A stretch of DNA of 64,000 nucleotides, taken from assembly GCA_900550195.1 (NCBI GenBank), contig URRB01000012.1, positions 1-64,000 of the forward strand, given 5' to 3'. The stretch comes from an uncultured Collinsella sp. (GTDB taxonomy: Bacteria > Actinomycetota > Coriobacteriia > Coriobacteriales > Coriobacteriaceae). A model generated the notes under the pieces. The model ran no database searches. It was not told the DNA's origin and saw nothing but the letters and a program-made list of their open reading frames with translations. The first letter of the stretch is position 1. Each line of letters begins with the position of its first letter. Of this stretch, positions 53,801-61,946 are shown in pieces. The position numbers and the translations under genes were made by a program.

Positions 53801-55624
53801 GCGCATCTCGTGAAGCCCGAGCGTCCGATTCGCGTCGTCGACCAGTGGATGTATCACAGCCGCCTGTACGCCGTCGCCCGTTTTGTGACGATGCGCAACG
53901 ACCTGGACCTGATTCAGCTCAACTCCTTCGGCTGCGGCTTGGACGCTCTGACCACCGACCAGGTGCAGGAGATCCTGGAGGCCAGCGGCAAGATCTACAC
54001 CGTGCTCAAGATCGACGAGGTATCCAATCTGGGTGCCGCGCGCATCCGCATCCGCTCGCTCATGGCAGCGCTCAAGGACCAGGAGGCCGAGCGCTTGGCC
54101 GAGGCCACGGCCGCGGGCGAGGCCTACGAGCAGGGCGATGCCGCGCCGGTGGCGCCCTCCACGGATGCCCCCGCGTTCGCGAGCCGCAAGTACACGTTTG
54201 AGGCTCAGCGCAAGAGCGCTTCGACCGCGTGGCCCAAGGTGCCCTTCACCGAGCAGATGCGCGAGGAGGGCTATACCATCCTGTGCCCGCAGATGGCGCC
54301 GATCCACTTTGACCTGGTCAAAGAGGTGTTCCGTGGTGCTGGCTACAACTTGGAGCTGCTGCCCTCGACCGATCACGACGCTGTCGAGGCTGGCCTGCGC
54401 TATGTGAACAATGACATTTGCTACCCGTCGATCCTGGTGACGGGCCAGATTATGGAGGCCATAGAGAGCGGTCGGTACGACCTGTCCAAGACGGCCGTGG
54501 TTATCAGCCAGACCGGCGGCGGCTGCCGTGCCACCAACTACATCGCGCTCATCCGCAAGGCACTGCGCGAGAGCGGTCACCCCGAGATTCCGGTGATCTC
54601 GCTTTCGGCTGTGGCGCTCGGCGAGGACAACCCCGGCTTTAAGATTACGCCGGCGCTGCTCAAGCAGGCCGTGTACGCGGTACTCTTTGGTGACGTGATG
54701 ATGCAGATGCTCTATCGCTGCCGCCCGTACGAGGCCACGCCCGGTGCCGCCAACGCGCTCTACGAGGAGTACATGGCGCGCGCCCGCAAGCTGGCGCCTA
54801 AGTTCAACAGGCACAACTACACCAAGCTCGCTCGTGAGGCCATCCGCGCATTCGACACCATGCCGCTTGTGGGCGAGGGCACTAAGCCGCGCGTTGGCGT
54901 GGTCGGCGAGATCCTGGTCAAGTTCCATCCCACGGCCAACAACCACGTGGTCGACGTTATCGAGCGCGAGGGCTGCGAGGCCGTGGTGCCTGGCCTGCTC
55001 GATTTCTTCCTGTACTCCATGAGCAACGCCGAGCTGCAGAAGGACGAGCTGGGGAGCTCTGCCACGGTTCGCGCTAGCATGCAGGCGCTCATTAAGCTGG
55101 TGGACTGGATGCGTACACCGGTGGAGGAGCTGCTCGAGAAGTCCGAGCGCTTTGAGGCGCCCGAGCGCATCGGCACCATGGCCGACAAGGCTCGTACGGT
55201 GCTTTCGGTATGCAACAACATGGGCGAGGGTTGGCTGCTCACGGCCGAGATGCTCGACCTGATCGACCACGGTGCGCCCAACATCATCTGCACGCAGCCC
55301 TTCGCGTGCCTGCCCAACCACGTAGTGGGTAAGGCCGTGATCAAGGAGCTGCGCCGCCAGCATCCCGAGAGCAACATCGTCGCGGTGGACTACGACCCCG
55401 GCGCGTCCGAGGTCAACCAGCTCAACCGCATTAAGCTCATGATCAGCGTGGCCAAGGAAAACATGCGCGCCGGCAAGGGCTTTAAGCTTGAGAAGGTGGC
55501 GCCGCTCGCGATGGATGAGGTCACCGGCCAGATGCGTGCTCATGACGGCTGTGTGAGCTGCGGGTCGGCCAGCGAGGAGGCCGTTGCATCGGTCGCCAAG
55601 CGTCTGGGACGCGGTGTGAAGTAG
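50846..55624 (+). CDS. Giant fused 2-hydroxyacyl-CoA dehydratase activase
   Basis: 1592 residues. An Ala-rich leader of about 85 residues is followed by two BadF/HgdC-type ATPase domains: LGIDVGSTTVKLAVL (about 88) with CAGGTGAFIDQ, and IGIDAGSTTMKAALV (about 401) with EACSSGCGSFIES (about 526). Then a DUF2229 domain (PRALNMYENYPFWHAFFTRL at about 754, CYPAKMSHGH at about 802) and a C-terminal HgdB-like part (CPQMAPIHFDLVKEV at about 1146, CYPSILVTGQIMEAI at about 1192). Such proteins carry an Fe-S cluster and use ATP to push electrons onto a dehydratase. Fusion of all parts is known in related anaerobes. No separate dehydratase is next to it, so its partner is unknown. Confidence 0.9.
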   Translation: MSKLVEGIKDRVVAAAREAAPAVVDAAQKAATAAAEKVAEAVADAKNVAGETSVVSEPATAAEPVAAAQAPEGAIFNPEAARGNLHLGIDVGSTTVKLAVLNDDNQIVYAKYQRHHTDVRACARDLFEGAATVLPTAQMTCAITGSGGLLLSQWLDLEFVQEVIASKRAVETLIPATDVAIELGGEDAKIIYFDNGIEQRMNGTCAGGTGAFIDQMATLLHTDASGLNELAANATTIYPIASRCGVFAKTDVQPLLNEGARPEDVAASIFQAVVTQTISGLACGRPIRGNVAFLGGPLQYLSELRHRFYLTLNLDEEHRIVPQNAHLFVASGAAMAHESNKLSTFPQLIEAIDALGDTRGAEVERLDPLFATDEDFAEFKTRHDQEVVPKGKLDGYTGRVFIGIDAGSTTMKAALVGEDGQLLHTWYGNNNGDILGTAKVIMADFYNHIPAGCTIGHVTTTGYGEALLIEALKADSGEIETVAHLRGAKAFLPGVEFILDIGGQDMKCLRVKDGVIEHIMLNEACSSGCGSFIESFAVSMNMDVRAFADAAIHAKAPVDLGSRCTVFMNSRVKQAQKEGATVGDIAAGLSYSVIKNALFKVIKLRDPKEIGSQVIVQGGTFMSDATLRAFEQLTGVHAVRPDIAGCMGAYGAALLARDRAGADGTSTILSAEDIAHLTVTQKHVRCGRCSNNCQLTVNDFGGGRRFITGNRCEKGAGHKKQKTEAPNLFKKKNELLFNREALSPDEAPRGTVGIPRALNMYENYPFWHAFFTRLGFSVQLSDQSSKKTYQAGIESMPSESVCYPAKMSHGHVMNLIDRDVDFIWMPCVRWERKEDPTAGNCYNCPIVMSYPTALALNIDEIREQNIEFLYPFVPYHDKTELKRRLYQVLAVDRVADAEAGRGRVRGPKITRSEVDAAVNAAFEADARFHEDIQTMGEEALKWVEDHGGHGIVLAGRPYHNDPEINHALPELISSFGFAVFTEDSLAHLVKPERPIRVVDQWMYHSRLYAVARFVTMRNDLDLIQLNSFGCGLDALTTDQVQEILEASGKIYTVLKIDEVSNLGAARIRIRSLMAALKDQEAERLAEATAAGEAYEQGDAAPVAPSTDAPAFASRKYTFEAQRKSASTAWPKVPFTEQMREEGYTILCPQMAPIHFDLVKEVFRGAGYNLELLPSTDHDAVEAGLRYVNNDICYPSILVTGQIMEAIESGRYDLSKTAVVISQTGGGCRATNYIALIRKALRESGHPEIPVISLSAVALGEDNPGFKITPALLKQAVYAVLFGDVMMQMLYRCRPYEATPGAANALYEEYMARARKLAPKFNRHNYTKLAREAIRAFDTMPLVGEGTKPRVGVVGEILVKFHPTANNHVVDVIEREGCEAVVPGLLDFFLYSMSNAELQKDELGSSATVRASMQALIKLVDWMRTPVEELLEKSERFEAPERIGTMADKARTVLSVCNNMGEGWLLTAEMLDLIDHGAPNIICTQPFACLPNHVVGKAVIKELRRQHPESNIVAVDYDPGASEVNQLNRIKLMISVAKENMRAGKGFKLEKVAPLAMDEVTGQMRAHDGCVSCGSASEEAVASVAKRLGRGVK

Positions 55625-55854
55625 CTAAATTATTCCGACGCTAACAGCGGCTTGCCGAAATAATGTGTGAGGCGCGGTGGCGGCCATCTGGCTGTCGCCG
55701 CGCCATCTTTCTCTGGCTTGGTCTGGGGCGGTGCTGACAATGAATGGTGCGGTCAGTGCTCGGCTCAACCCGCTGAGAAGGTGGGGCTGAGCCATATGAG
55801 TCCTAGGCCCTTTCGACACCACCTATATTGCGAATCGGCACCGCCGTCCACCCA
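55625..55854. other. Intergenic, hairpins only
   Basis: No gene. An AATTATT/AATAAT imperfect stem (about 55627-55664), a GGCGCGG/CCGCGCC hairpin with TCTTT after it (55671-55710, possible terminator of the activase) and GGCTCA/TGAGCC pairing (about 55761-55793). Confidence 0.5.
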
Positions 55855-56492
55855 GCCGAATATTGCCGTTCGGCACCGCCATTAAACGCCTTCCCGCGCA
55901 TCCCCGTTATGTTCGGGCTGCCATGCAGTCCAGAGAACGAGGAGATTCCGGCGAGAAGCCTCAGGACCAGGGAGGTCCCGAGGTTGAGGTCGGTGAACGG
56001 AATTTTCCAGAACACAATCGCCCGCACCGCCCACGTCTCGAAGCAAAGCATCCAGGACGCGCTGCTGCTTGTTCCCCAGCAGGGGCGACGCTGGGCCCGA
56101 GGACCTCTGGCGGAAGAGCTTGGAGCGGCCGGGCGGCGAGCGCAAGCTCGTTCGCAAGTACGGGGCGTTCGGCCTGCTCGTGGTCGACGAGTGGCTGCTC
56201 GACAGGCCGGACACGGAATTCAGGTCGATGCTGATGGAGCTGAGGTTCGGCACAGCCTCGACCGTCTTCTGCACCCAGTTCAAGAATAAGGACTGGCACC
56301 CGAGGCTCGGCGGCAGGGTGCATGCCGACGCCATCATGGAGGGATCGTGCACAACGCGGTCTGGGCCACCATGGGCGAGGCCAACATGCGGCAGCGCCGC
56401 GGATAGACCGGTAGCAATAAAAAAGCACCGGGGCCAGTGTCGGCCCCGGTGCCCAAGCGCGATATCGGCGGTGCCGTTTCGCGATATTCGGC
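55855..56492 (+). mobile_element. IS21-family remnant with terminal inverted repeats
   Basis: 26-base ends (55855-55880 and 56467-56492) match in inverted orientation at 21 of 26 positions; both contain CGGCACCGCC/GGCGGTGCCG. The left end also has a second CGGCACCGCC at 55836-55845. Inside is only a broken istB fragment; istA is gone. Recognised by istB motifs plus the repeats. Confidence 0.7.
56069..56406 (+). pseudogene. istB-type IS21 helper ATPase fragment, frameshifted
   Basis: Reads RKYGAFGLLVVDEWLLDRPD, then STVFCTQFKNKDWHPRLGG and VHADAIMEG, the Walker B and C-terminal part of IstB. A one-base loss at about 56340-56343 shifts the frame; the next frame continues IVHNAVWATMGEANMRQRRG and stops at 56404-56406. 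The Walker A part is missing. Not functional. Confidence 0.8.
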
Positions 56493-56697
56493 AGTGCTCA
56501 AGCGAGCAAATACTCAGCCATATATTTCGGAAGTGGGGCACAGGCTTGCGGGTGGTGAGTGGGTCACTGATTTGGCAAGAGTCTGTCAGGCCCTCGTTGT
56601 TTTCTCTCGGAATACTTCAAAATACATGGGCTGACCCACGCTTCTGTTCTGGCGGAATACATTGCTGTTTTGCATGAAATTAGCATGCCCGTCATAT
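56407..56697. other. Intergenic between IS21 remnant and lysR
   Basis: No gene. The IS21 right end lies in it; GTGGGTCA (about 56568) and TGACCCAC (about 56632) pair across 60 bases. The DNA becomes AT-rich from here into the island. Confidence 0.5.
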
Positions 56698-57654
56698 TCA
56701 GCTGGAAAGGTCTCCTCTTTCAGCGCTTTTTAAACATCGAGAGAGCTGGCGTGCCTCAAGTTGAATGCAGCTTATCGCGTGATGAGTCTGCGCTTGGGTA
56801 TCGTTTGAATTTGAAACGCAGTAAAAAGGGATTGATATTCTGTCTTGTTCGCTTAGGCAAACGATTTTTGCTGGATAGCCTATCCTGAATTGAGACGCTT
56901 GTGAGGCTATGGTCAGAATAATCCCATGCTTATGAATCAGAAAATCGGACAAATTTTGCTGGTCTGCTAAGTTAATATTCTCGTAGGAAGGGGAAAGGCC
57001 CAGATGGTTAAATACTGAGTTTATTCTCTTTCGACAATATCGAATGTCACAGGTGTTTGCAATTGGATATCGAGCCACCGCGTTTAGAGTTGCCGTTGCG
57101 CGACTAGCTAATGGGTGACTGCTTTCAACTAAGAGGTTGACTTCGGCATTCAATAAAAAATGTGATTCAAAAAGATTGGTGTCTACTTGTCCAGCGACAA
57201 TTGCAATGTCGATTTGTCTGTCAAGTAGAAGGGATAAACACGTTCCGCCGTCGTCATATCTGGAAACAGTAAACTTACCGCCCTTATACTTTTTCGAAAG
57301 CCTGTTCAGTGTGGGCTGGTTGAACCAGCTTGCGAGTATTGGTGCTAGTCCGACTGCAACGCGTGTCAAACGTGTCTGGGTTATTTTTATCTTTTCACGC
57401 GTGATTTGCGCATACGCTTGAATTCCCTCAACTGAAGCTAGTACATCTAATGCTATAGGAAGGATTTCCTCTCCATAGTTTGTTAGATGTAGAATACTGC
57501 CTCTTTTTTCGAACAGCTTCAGACCAAGTTCAGATTCCAATGCTCGAATGCCTTTTGAAACAGCTTGCGGCGAAACGCTTAATATAGTTGCTGCATCCGA
57601 GTAATTCTGATAATCAAATACCTTTATGAAATACTGCAGCTGAACAACATTCAC
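56698..57654 (-). CDS. LysR-family regulator of the peptide cluster
   Basis: 318 residues. N-terminal winged helix (LQYFIKVFDYQNYSDAATIL, then VSPQAVSKGIRALESELG) and a LysR substrate domain. Divergent from the cysteine-rich peptide genes, with 158 bases between, where a LysR regulator would normally act. Codon use is AT-rich, as in the rest of the island and unlike the flanking host genes. Confidence 0.87.
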   Translation of the reverse strand: MNVVQLQYFIKVFDYQNYSDAATILSVSPQAVSKGIRALESELGLKLFEKRGSILHLTNYGEEILPIALDVLASVEGIQAYAQITREKIKITQTRLTRVAVGLAPILASWFNQPTLNRLSKKYKGGKFTVSRYDDGGTCLSLLLDRQIDIAIVAGQVDTNLFESHFLLNAEVNLLVESSHPLASRATATLNAVARYPIANTCDIRYCRKRINSVFNHLGLSPSYENINLADQQNLSDFLIHKHGIILTIASQASQFRIGYPAKIVCLSEQDRISIPFYCVSNSNDTQAQTHHAISCIQLEARQLSRCLKSAERGDLSS

Positions 57655-57812
57655 CAGAATTTCCTTAGGTTGAATTTTAAATCAGTCTAAGTGTATATTA
57701 AATAATGTTAAACAAGGCAAACAAATTGTTTCATCTAGTACAAAAAGTTATCAAACAGCTTTTGACTTTTTGACCAAAGTATAACTAGGCCTAGAACGAG
57801 AAAGGAGCCATT

Positions 57813-57983
57813 GTGGATTGGATACAGCCAACTCAAACACCTAACGATATTGCTTTGCTATCAAGTTGGTGTCCTTGTCAGGGCGCAAAATGTCAAGGGC
57901 GCTGTAATCCCTGGGGGATGTGTGCCGTGTACACGGGCGGGAATTGCCGCGCATTTCAACATTGCGGTATACACGTTAGCTAG
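57813..57983 (+). CDS. Cysteine-rich RiPP precursor peptide A
   Basis: 56 residues starting MDWIQPTQTPNDIALLSSWC and ending FQHCGIHVS, with seven Cys (20, 22, 27, 31, 37, 45, 51). GTG start with AAAGGAG at 57801-57807, spacing 5. Residues 1-19 have no Cys and would be the leader; 20-56 the core, with pattern C-x-C-x4-C-x3-C-x5-C-x7-C-x5-C. The gene stands directly before a second such peptide and a radical SAM/SPASM maturase. It resembles in style the Clo7bot-type Cys-rich peptides with CcpM-type maturases (from memory). Too short for routine gene callers. Confidence 0.82.
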   Translation: MDWIQPTQTPNDIALLSSWCPCQGAKCQGRCNPWGMCAVYTGGNCRAFQHCGIHVS

Positions 57984-57991
57984 GAGCTCCG

Positions 57992-58156
57992 ATGGAATAT
58001 ATTCAAAAGCCAGTGAATACTCAGATGCCTGCTTCGTCTCGAGATATTTCTACGTGTGTGTCCTGTGCAGCACATATTTGTTGGAGTTATTCAGGGGGAG
58101 GACCGTGTGGCCTGAGGATCTGCATTACCAAATTTTGTGGCTGGAATTACTCCTAA
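57992..58156 (+). CDS. Cysteine-rich RiPP precursor peptide B
   Basis: 54 residues starting MEYIQKPVNTQMPASSRDIS and ending FCGWNYS, with six Cys (22, 25, 30, 39, 44, 49). The ribosome binding site TAGGAG (57981-57986) overlaps the stop codon of peptide A. Its start (M-E-Y-I-Q) is like that of peptide A (M-D-W-I-Q), and both end in Ser, so the two are diverged relatives. Core pattern C-x2-C-x4-C-x8-C-x4-C-x4-C differs from A, so two products or a two-peptide system are possible. Confidence 0.82.
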   Translation: MEYIQKPVNTQMPASSRDISTCVSCAAHICWSYSGGGPCGLRICITKFCGWNYS

Positions 58157-58194
58157 TGGCAGGTTGAAATATTGAAATATGCAACGGAGTAGAA

Positions 58195-59454
58195 ATGAAA
58201 CAGTCTCGCTTTAATGTAATCGATAAAGGGAATCAACCTACGCTGGCATATAACTCGTACTCTGGTGCAATCGTTGCGTTGGATGCAGAATACGAGAAGG
58301 GGCTTTTTGAGAATGGAGCTAATTGCCCTTCGGAAATTGTCGATAATTTGACGGACGCGGGGTTGTTGGTTCCCGACGGACTTGACGAGATCGAACATTT
58401 AAAAGAGATATCGTTGGCCTGTCGCATGCAATCAAAATCACTTTCATTTACGATAGCCCCGACATTGAATTGTAACTTCAGATGTCCGTATTGTTATGAG
58501 AACGGCAAGCGTTATGGCTCAATGAGCGACCGATGCGTCGATCAGGTAATAAAGCATATCAATGGCATGGTTATAGACAATCAGGCGGAAAGTTTGCAGA
58601 TTGCCTGGTATGGCGGCGAGCCTTTATTGGCGATTGAGACTGTGGAGAAGATTACGCGCGGAATCCGAAGTGATGAAATCTTATTTAACGCCAGCATGGT
58701 GACCAATGGCTATTTCTTAGATGGGAAAACGGCGGAGTTGCTTGCAAAAAATGGGGTTACGCACGTTCAGGTAACTGTCGATGGTCCGCCTGAGATACAC
58801 AATCGAAGAAGATGTCTTCCTTCTGGCGGCGATACGTTCAACCGTATTATTGATAACGTAAAAAGGGCTAGTGCGTACTTTGATGTCATCTTAAGAGTCA
58901 ATGTTGATCCGTCGAACGGTGATCAGATTGATCGTTTGGTTGATTCGCTTGATCGTAAAGGTCTTCGTAATAAAGTAAAACTATATTTAGCGGCAGTAGA
59001 TGATATAAATGGGACGTGCGCTAACTCTCCATGCTATTCAGAGGATGAATTTGCTTCGATTGAAGCATCCTGTCTGTCTCGCTACAAAATGACAGGGTAC
59101 ATGGATCCATTTCTCCCAGGCTTTAATCCGACCATATGCGGAGCCGTCAATAAATATTCAGAAGTTATTGGACCAGACGGTTCCTTATATAAATGCTGGA
59201 ATGAAATAGGATATTCCGACAGAAGCTATGGGAGCATCTTTGAAAATGTAACGAGTAGCGCATCCGAAGTTTCCATATGGAATGCTTACGACTTTTGTTC
59301 AGATTCAGAATGCCTTAACTGCTCACTTCTTCCTATGTGCATGGGTGGCTGTCCCTTCACCAGGCTGTATGAAAATAAGACAAGCTGTGTATCCGCAAGA
59401 AAGAACTGTATAAAAGTAATGAGGGCGGCCTATGATCTCAAGCATAAGAAGTGA
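58195..59454 (+). CDS. Radical SAM/SPASM peptide maturase
   Basis: 419 residues. Residues 1-80 look like a precursor-recognition domain. Then the radical SAM motif Cys93-x3-Cys97-x2-Cys100 (CNFRCPYC), the YGGEPLL motif, and a C-terminal SPASM domain with many Cys: CGAVNKYSEV, GSLYKCWNE, then CSDSECLNCSLLPMCMGGC and two more near the end. Such enzymes make thioether or carbon-carbon cross-links in peptides. Partners: the two Cys-rich peptides just upstream. CGGAG precedes the start. Overlaps the ABC gene by 23 bases. Confidence 0.9.
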   Translation: MKQSRFNVIDKGNQPTLAYNSYSGAIVALDAEYEKGLFENGANCPSEIVDNLTDAGLLVPDGLDEIEHLKEISLACRMQSKSLSFTIAPTLNCNFRCPYCYENGKRYGSMSDRCVDQVIKHINGMVIDNQAESLQIAWYGGEPLLAIETVEKITRGIRSDEILFNASMVTNGYFLDGKTAELLAKNGVTHVQVTVDGPPEIHNRRRCLPSGGDTFNRIIDNVKRASAYFDVILRVNVDPSNGDQIDRLVDSLDRKGLRNKVKLYLAAVDDINGTCANSPCYSEDEFASIEASCLSRYKMTGYMDPFLPGFNPTICGAVNKYSEVIGPDGSLYKCWNEIGYSDRSYGSIFENVTSSASEVSIWNAYDFCSDSECLNCSLLPMCMGGCPFTRLYENKTSCVSARKNCIKVMRAAYDLKHKK

Positions 59455-61006
59455 TGCGGATTCAACGGCGATCTTCGACTATCTGCCATATTTCAGACTT
59501 GGGTTTTCTTCCCAATTGCTTCTGGTTATAGCCTTTACGTTGTGCTTAATAATATCTGGAATGATGGCCTCTGTATCCCCGCTGCTCACGAGCGCTCTGG
59601 TTGATAATATATCTAAAAAAGCTCCTTATGGTGCTATTATGATTGACAGTGCGTTAATTGGTTTCGCGGCATTAATCGATATTGTTGTCAGCTATTTAAG
59701 CACCCTTCTTTCAATGCGGATAACGACCGTGGCTGCATTCTCGATTGCTCGAAGAAAAATCGATGAGCTCGTGCGGATGCCTTTTGAGTTGTTTTTTGAG
59801 CAGGAGTCTGCTGAAAAAACTCAACAGATTTGTTCAGATGCCAATACTGTGGCGTCCTTCGGATTGTCGATGCTCCAGACGGTACTCCTTGCGATTGTCC
59901 AGCTAGGTATCAGTTTATTTTTTCTCTATGGATGTTCCACAGCGCTCTTTTGGGTTTCCGTGACATTTTGCATCTTGTATGCAATTGCATATGCTTCATT
60001 TAAAAAACCGCTTTTTGTTTCAGGTCTGGCCTTTAAGGAAGAGCAGTCCCTGTATTTCGGAAAAGTGGAGTCCCTACTTGCGCATCAGAGATTTTTGTAT
60101 GTTAATGCGCTGTTCGAAAGAGCATTGAAATCCATAGATAGCTATTTTTCGTCTTTGCTGCACGCCGGAGTCGCCTATCAAAGTGTCGTTTCGAAATTTC
60201 AGGCAACTGATTCCTTTGCTGCGGCTGCGTCCCAGGTGACCATTCTTTTGATTTCGGCTTTTTATGTAATGCATGGAAGCATGAGTGTAGGCCAACTTGT
60301 TGCTGTTTCGAGCTACATGGCTTTAATGCTATCTGCCGTGAGGTCAATCTACGGTATAGGTAGCAGCGCACAAGACTGCTTCTCATCGATATCCCGTCTA
60401 AATGCCTCTAAATTGCCTTCGGCTGCTGCTGGAGAGGAGCTCTTGGAGATCGATTACATCGAACTGCATAATTTCGGCTTTACATTAAATGGAAAGTGTC
60501 TCTACAGCAACTTGAATGTCAGGTTTGAAAAAGGAAAGCTCTATGCTCTTGTAGGGATTAATGGCTCGGGCAAAACGACCCTTGCGTACTTATTGATGGG
60601 TTGTTTCAATTCTGATTACGTTGGGACTATTTCCTACAACGGTAAGGCCCAAGAAGAAATCAACTGTGAGCTCCTTAGGCAGAAGCTAGTTTCGTTTGCT
60701 GAACAAACTCCGATATCAGTAAAGGATATTCTTTGCGATAGAAACTTTCCTTCTATCGAAAGGAAGAGGTGCGGAGGAATGTCTCCCGGGGAACTGGAAC
60801 AACTGGAAATTAGGCGGGTCTTAGAAAAGAAGGCAGACGTCTATTTATTCGATGAGCCAACAGCATCACTCGATATTGCTCATAAAGAAGCTCTGATAAA
60901 AGCTATGAAGGAAATGCGAAAGCACAAGATTGTCATTGCAATTACACACGATATGGACCTAATAGATGCTAGTGATGAGGTGGTAGAGCTTGGGAAAAGC
61001 GATTGA
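59432..61006 (+). CDS. ABC exporter (fused permease-ATPase)
   Basis: 524 residues: six membrane spans in the first 300 residues, then an ATPase. Walker A GINGSGKTT (about residue 376), Walker B VYLFDEPTASLD, H-loop ITHD. The signature is MSPGELEQ instead of LSGGQ, which is divergent. No C39 peptidase domain, so leader removal must be done by another enzyme. Likely exports the modified peptide or gives immunity. Overlap with the maturase gene indicates one operon. Confidence 0.88.
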   Translation: MISSIRSDADSTAIFDYLPYFRLGFSSQLLLVIAFTLCLIISGMMASVSPLLTSALVDNISKKAPYGAIMIDSALIGFAALIDIVVSYLSTLLSMRITTVAAFSIARRKIDELVRMPFELFFEQESAEKTQQICSDANTVASFGLSMLQTVLLAIVQLGISLFFLYGCSTALFWVSVTFCILYAIAYASFKKPLFVSGLAFKEEQSLYFGKVESLLAHQRFLYVNALFERALKSIDSYFSSLLHAGVAYQSVVSKFQATDSFAAAASQVTILLISAFYVMHGSMSVGQLVAVSSYMALMLSAVRSIYGIGSSAQDCFSSISRLNASKLPSAAAGEELLEIDYIELHNFGFTLNGKCLYSNLNVRFEKGKLYALVGINGSGKTTLAYLLMGCFNSDYVGTISYNGKAQEEINCELLRQKLVSFAEQTPISVKDILCDRNFPSIERKRCGGMSPGELEQLEIRRVLEKKADVYLFDEPTASLDIAHKEALIKAMKEMRKHKIVIAITHDMDLIDASDEVVELGKSD

Positions 61007-61010
61007 AATA

Positions 61011-61589
61011 ATGCGCCTGGGGGCACGTTATCTACTGGGCACGATGGTTGCTAGCGTGCCGTGGGCTATTTGGGTTATTGCAAAAGGATCCCCCGCTTGG
61101 CTGTGCTCTACAGGGGCGCTCTTTTGTGCGTTGGTAGTCTATCTTTTTGCAACTCGGGGCGCTGTTTCTTGTGATAAGCCCAAACGGCGTGGGATTCTTT
61201 TGGGATGGCAGTTCATTTTCATCGTATTTATTATTATGGCCTTTATGCTCGATATAGGTGGAAAATCAATATCCAGATGGGTATTGGTCTGTTCGGTTTC
61301 AGTTTTGCATGAGCTGTTATTTAGGTACGTATTTTTATTTGAATACACAATCGTCGGAATAGTTCGGCCGTTTTGCATAAGGGCATTTATACAGTCGATG
61401 CTATGGTCATTGCTTCTCGTGACTCAACAGTGTTTAATCGGGGCACCCACAAATTACATCAGTGCAATGATGGGGGGCTATCTTTGTTTAGGCCTTATTT
61501 TTGCGCTGCTCGTGCGAAAAACAGGGACAGTGTGTCCGTCTCTTTTAGCCATGATGTCTCTGGATTTTATCAACATCCTAGCTCTTTGA
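61011..61589 (+). CDS. CPBP-like membrane protein with degenerate motifs
   Basis: 192 residues with about six membrane spans. HELLFRYVF resembles the first CPBP (CAAX protease/bacteriocin processing) motif with Glu and Arg kept; the His normally in the second (FxxxH-like) and third motifs are not found. Thus it may be an inactive relative, an immunity protein, or a leader peptidase of changed chemistry. I start at 61011; a TTG at 60990 inside the ABC gene is possible. Last gene of the island operon. Confidence 0.6.
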   Translation: MRLGARYLLGTMVASVPWAIWVIAKGSPAWLCSTGALFCALVVYLFATRGAVSCDKPKRRGILLGWQFIFIVFIIMAFMLDIGGKSISRWVLVCSVSVLHELLFRYVFLFEYTIVGIVRPFCIRAFIQSMLWSLLLVTQQCLIGAPTNYISAMMGGYLCLGLIFALLVRKTGTVCPSLLAMMSLDFINILAL

Positions 61590-61623
61590 GTTACGGACAA
61601 AATCTTCAAAATCTTCAGGTGTT

Positions 61624-61830
61624 GGCACCATGGCAGATAAAGCCCGCACGGTACTTTCGGTATGCAATAACATGGGCGAGGGCTGGCTGCTCACGGCCGA
61701 GATGCTCGACCTAATCGATCACGGTGCGCCCAACATCATCTGCACGCAGCCCTTCGCCTGCCTGCGATTCGGTTAGCGAGGATGCCGTGGCATCGGTCGC
61801 CGAGCGTCTGGGGGCGGCATTAAGAAGTAA
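61624..61830 (+). pseudogene. Deleted, diverged copy of the activase gene 3' end
   Basis: 61624-61764 (47 codons) matches 55172-55312 with many silent changes and no amino-acid change. A deletion then joins it to a piece matching the last 58 bases of the activase (about 61772-61830). The frame is broken (TAG at 61774-61776). It is the right border of the island; silent divergence points to a donor from a related strain rather than recent duplication. Confidence 0.9.
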
Positions 61831-61855
61831 CATGCCTGCTTTAGGCTGGTATGAG

Positions 61856-61894
61856 AAAAACGGGTGGCAGCCATACCGGCTGCCACCCGTTTTT
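61856..61894. terminator. Bidirectional intrinsic terminator
   Basis: AAAAACGGGTGGCAGCC (61856-61872), loop ATACC, GGCTGCCACCCGTTTTT (61878-61894). Confidence 0.93.
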
Positions 61895-61946
61895 ACTGGA
61901 TATATGTTGCGTAATTGGCTTTGCCGGCACCTTTCGCGGACTCGGA

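Noticed and set aside
52460..55543. Antisense open frame of 1027 codons
   Set aside because: It mirrors the activase gene; long antisense frames are expected from GC-rich codon use. No ribosome binding site or recognisable domain.
56407..56677. C-terminal continuation of the istB fragment
   Set aside because: Beyond the one-base loss the original frame has no IstB similarity and runs through the IS21 end repeat.
57811..58167. A single 118-residue frame across both small peptide genes
   Set aside because: It starts on a TTG only three bases after AAGGAGCCA spacing would allow, has no recognisable domain, and runs out of frame with both well-started Cys-rich peptides.
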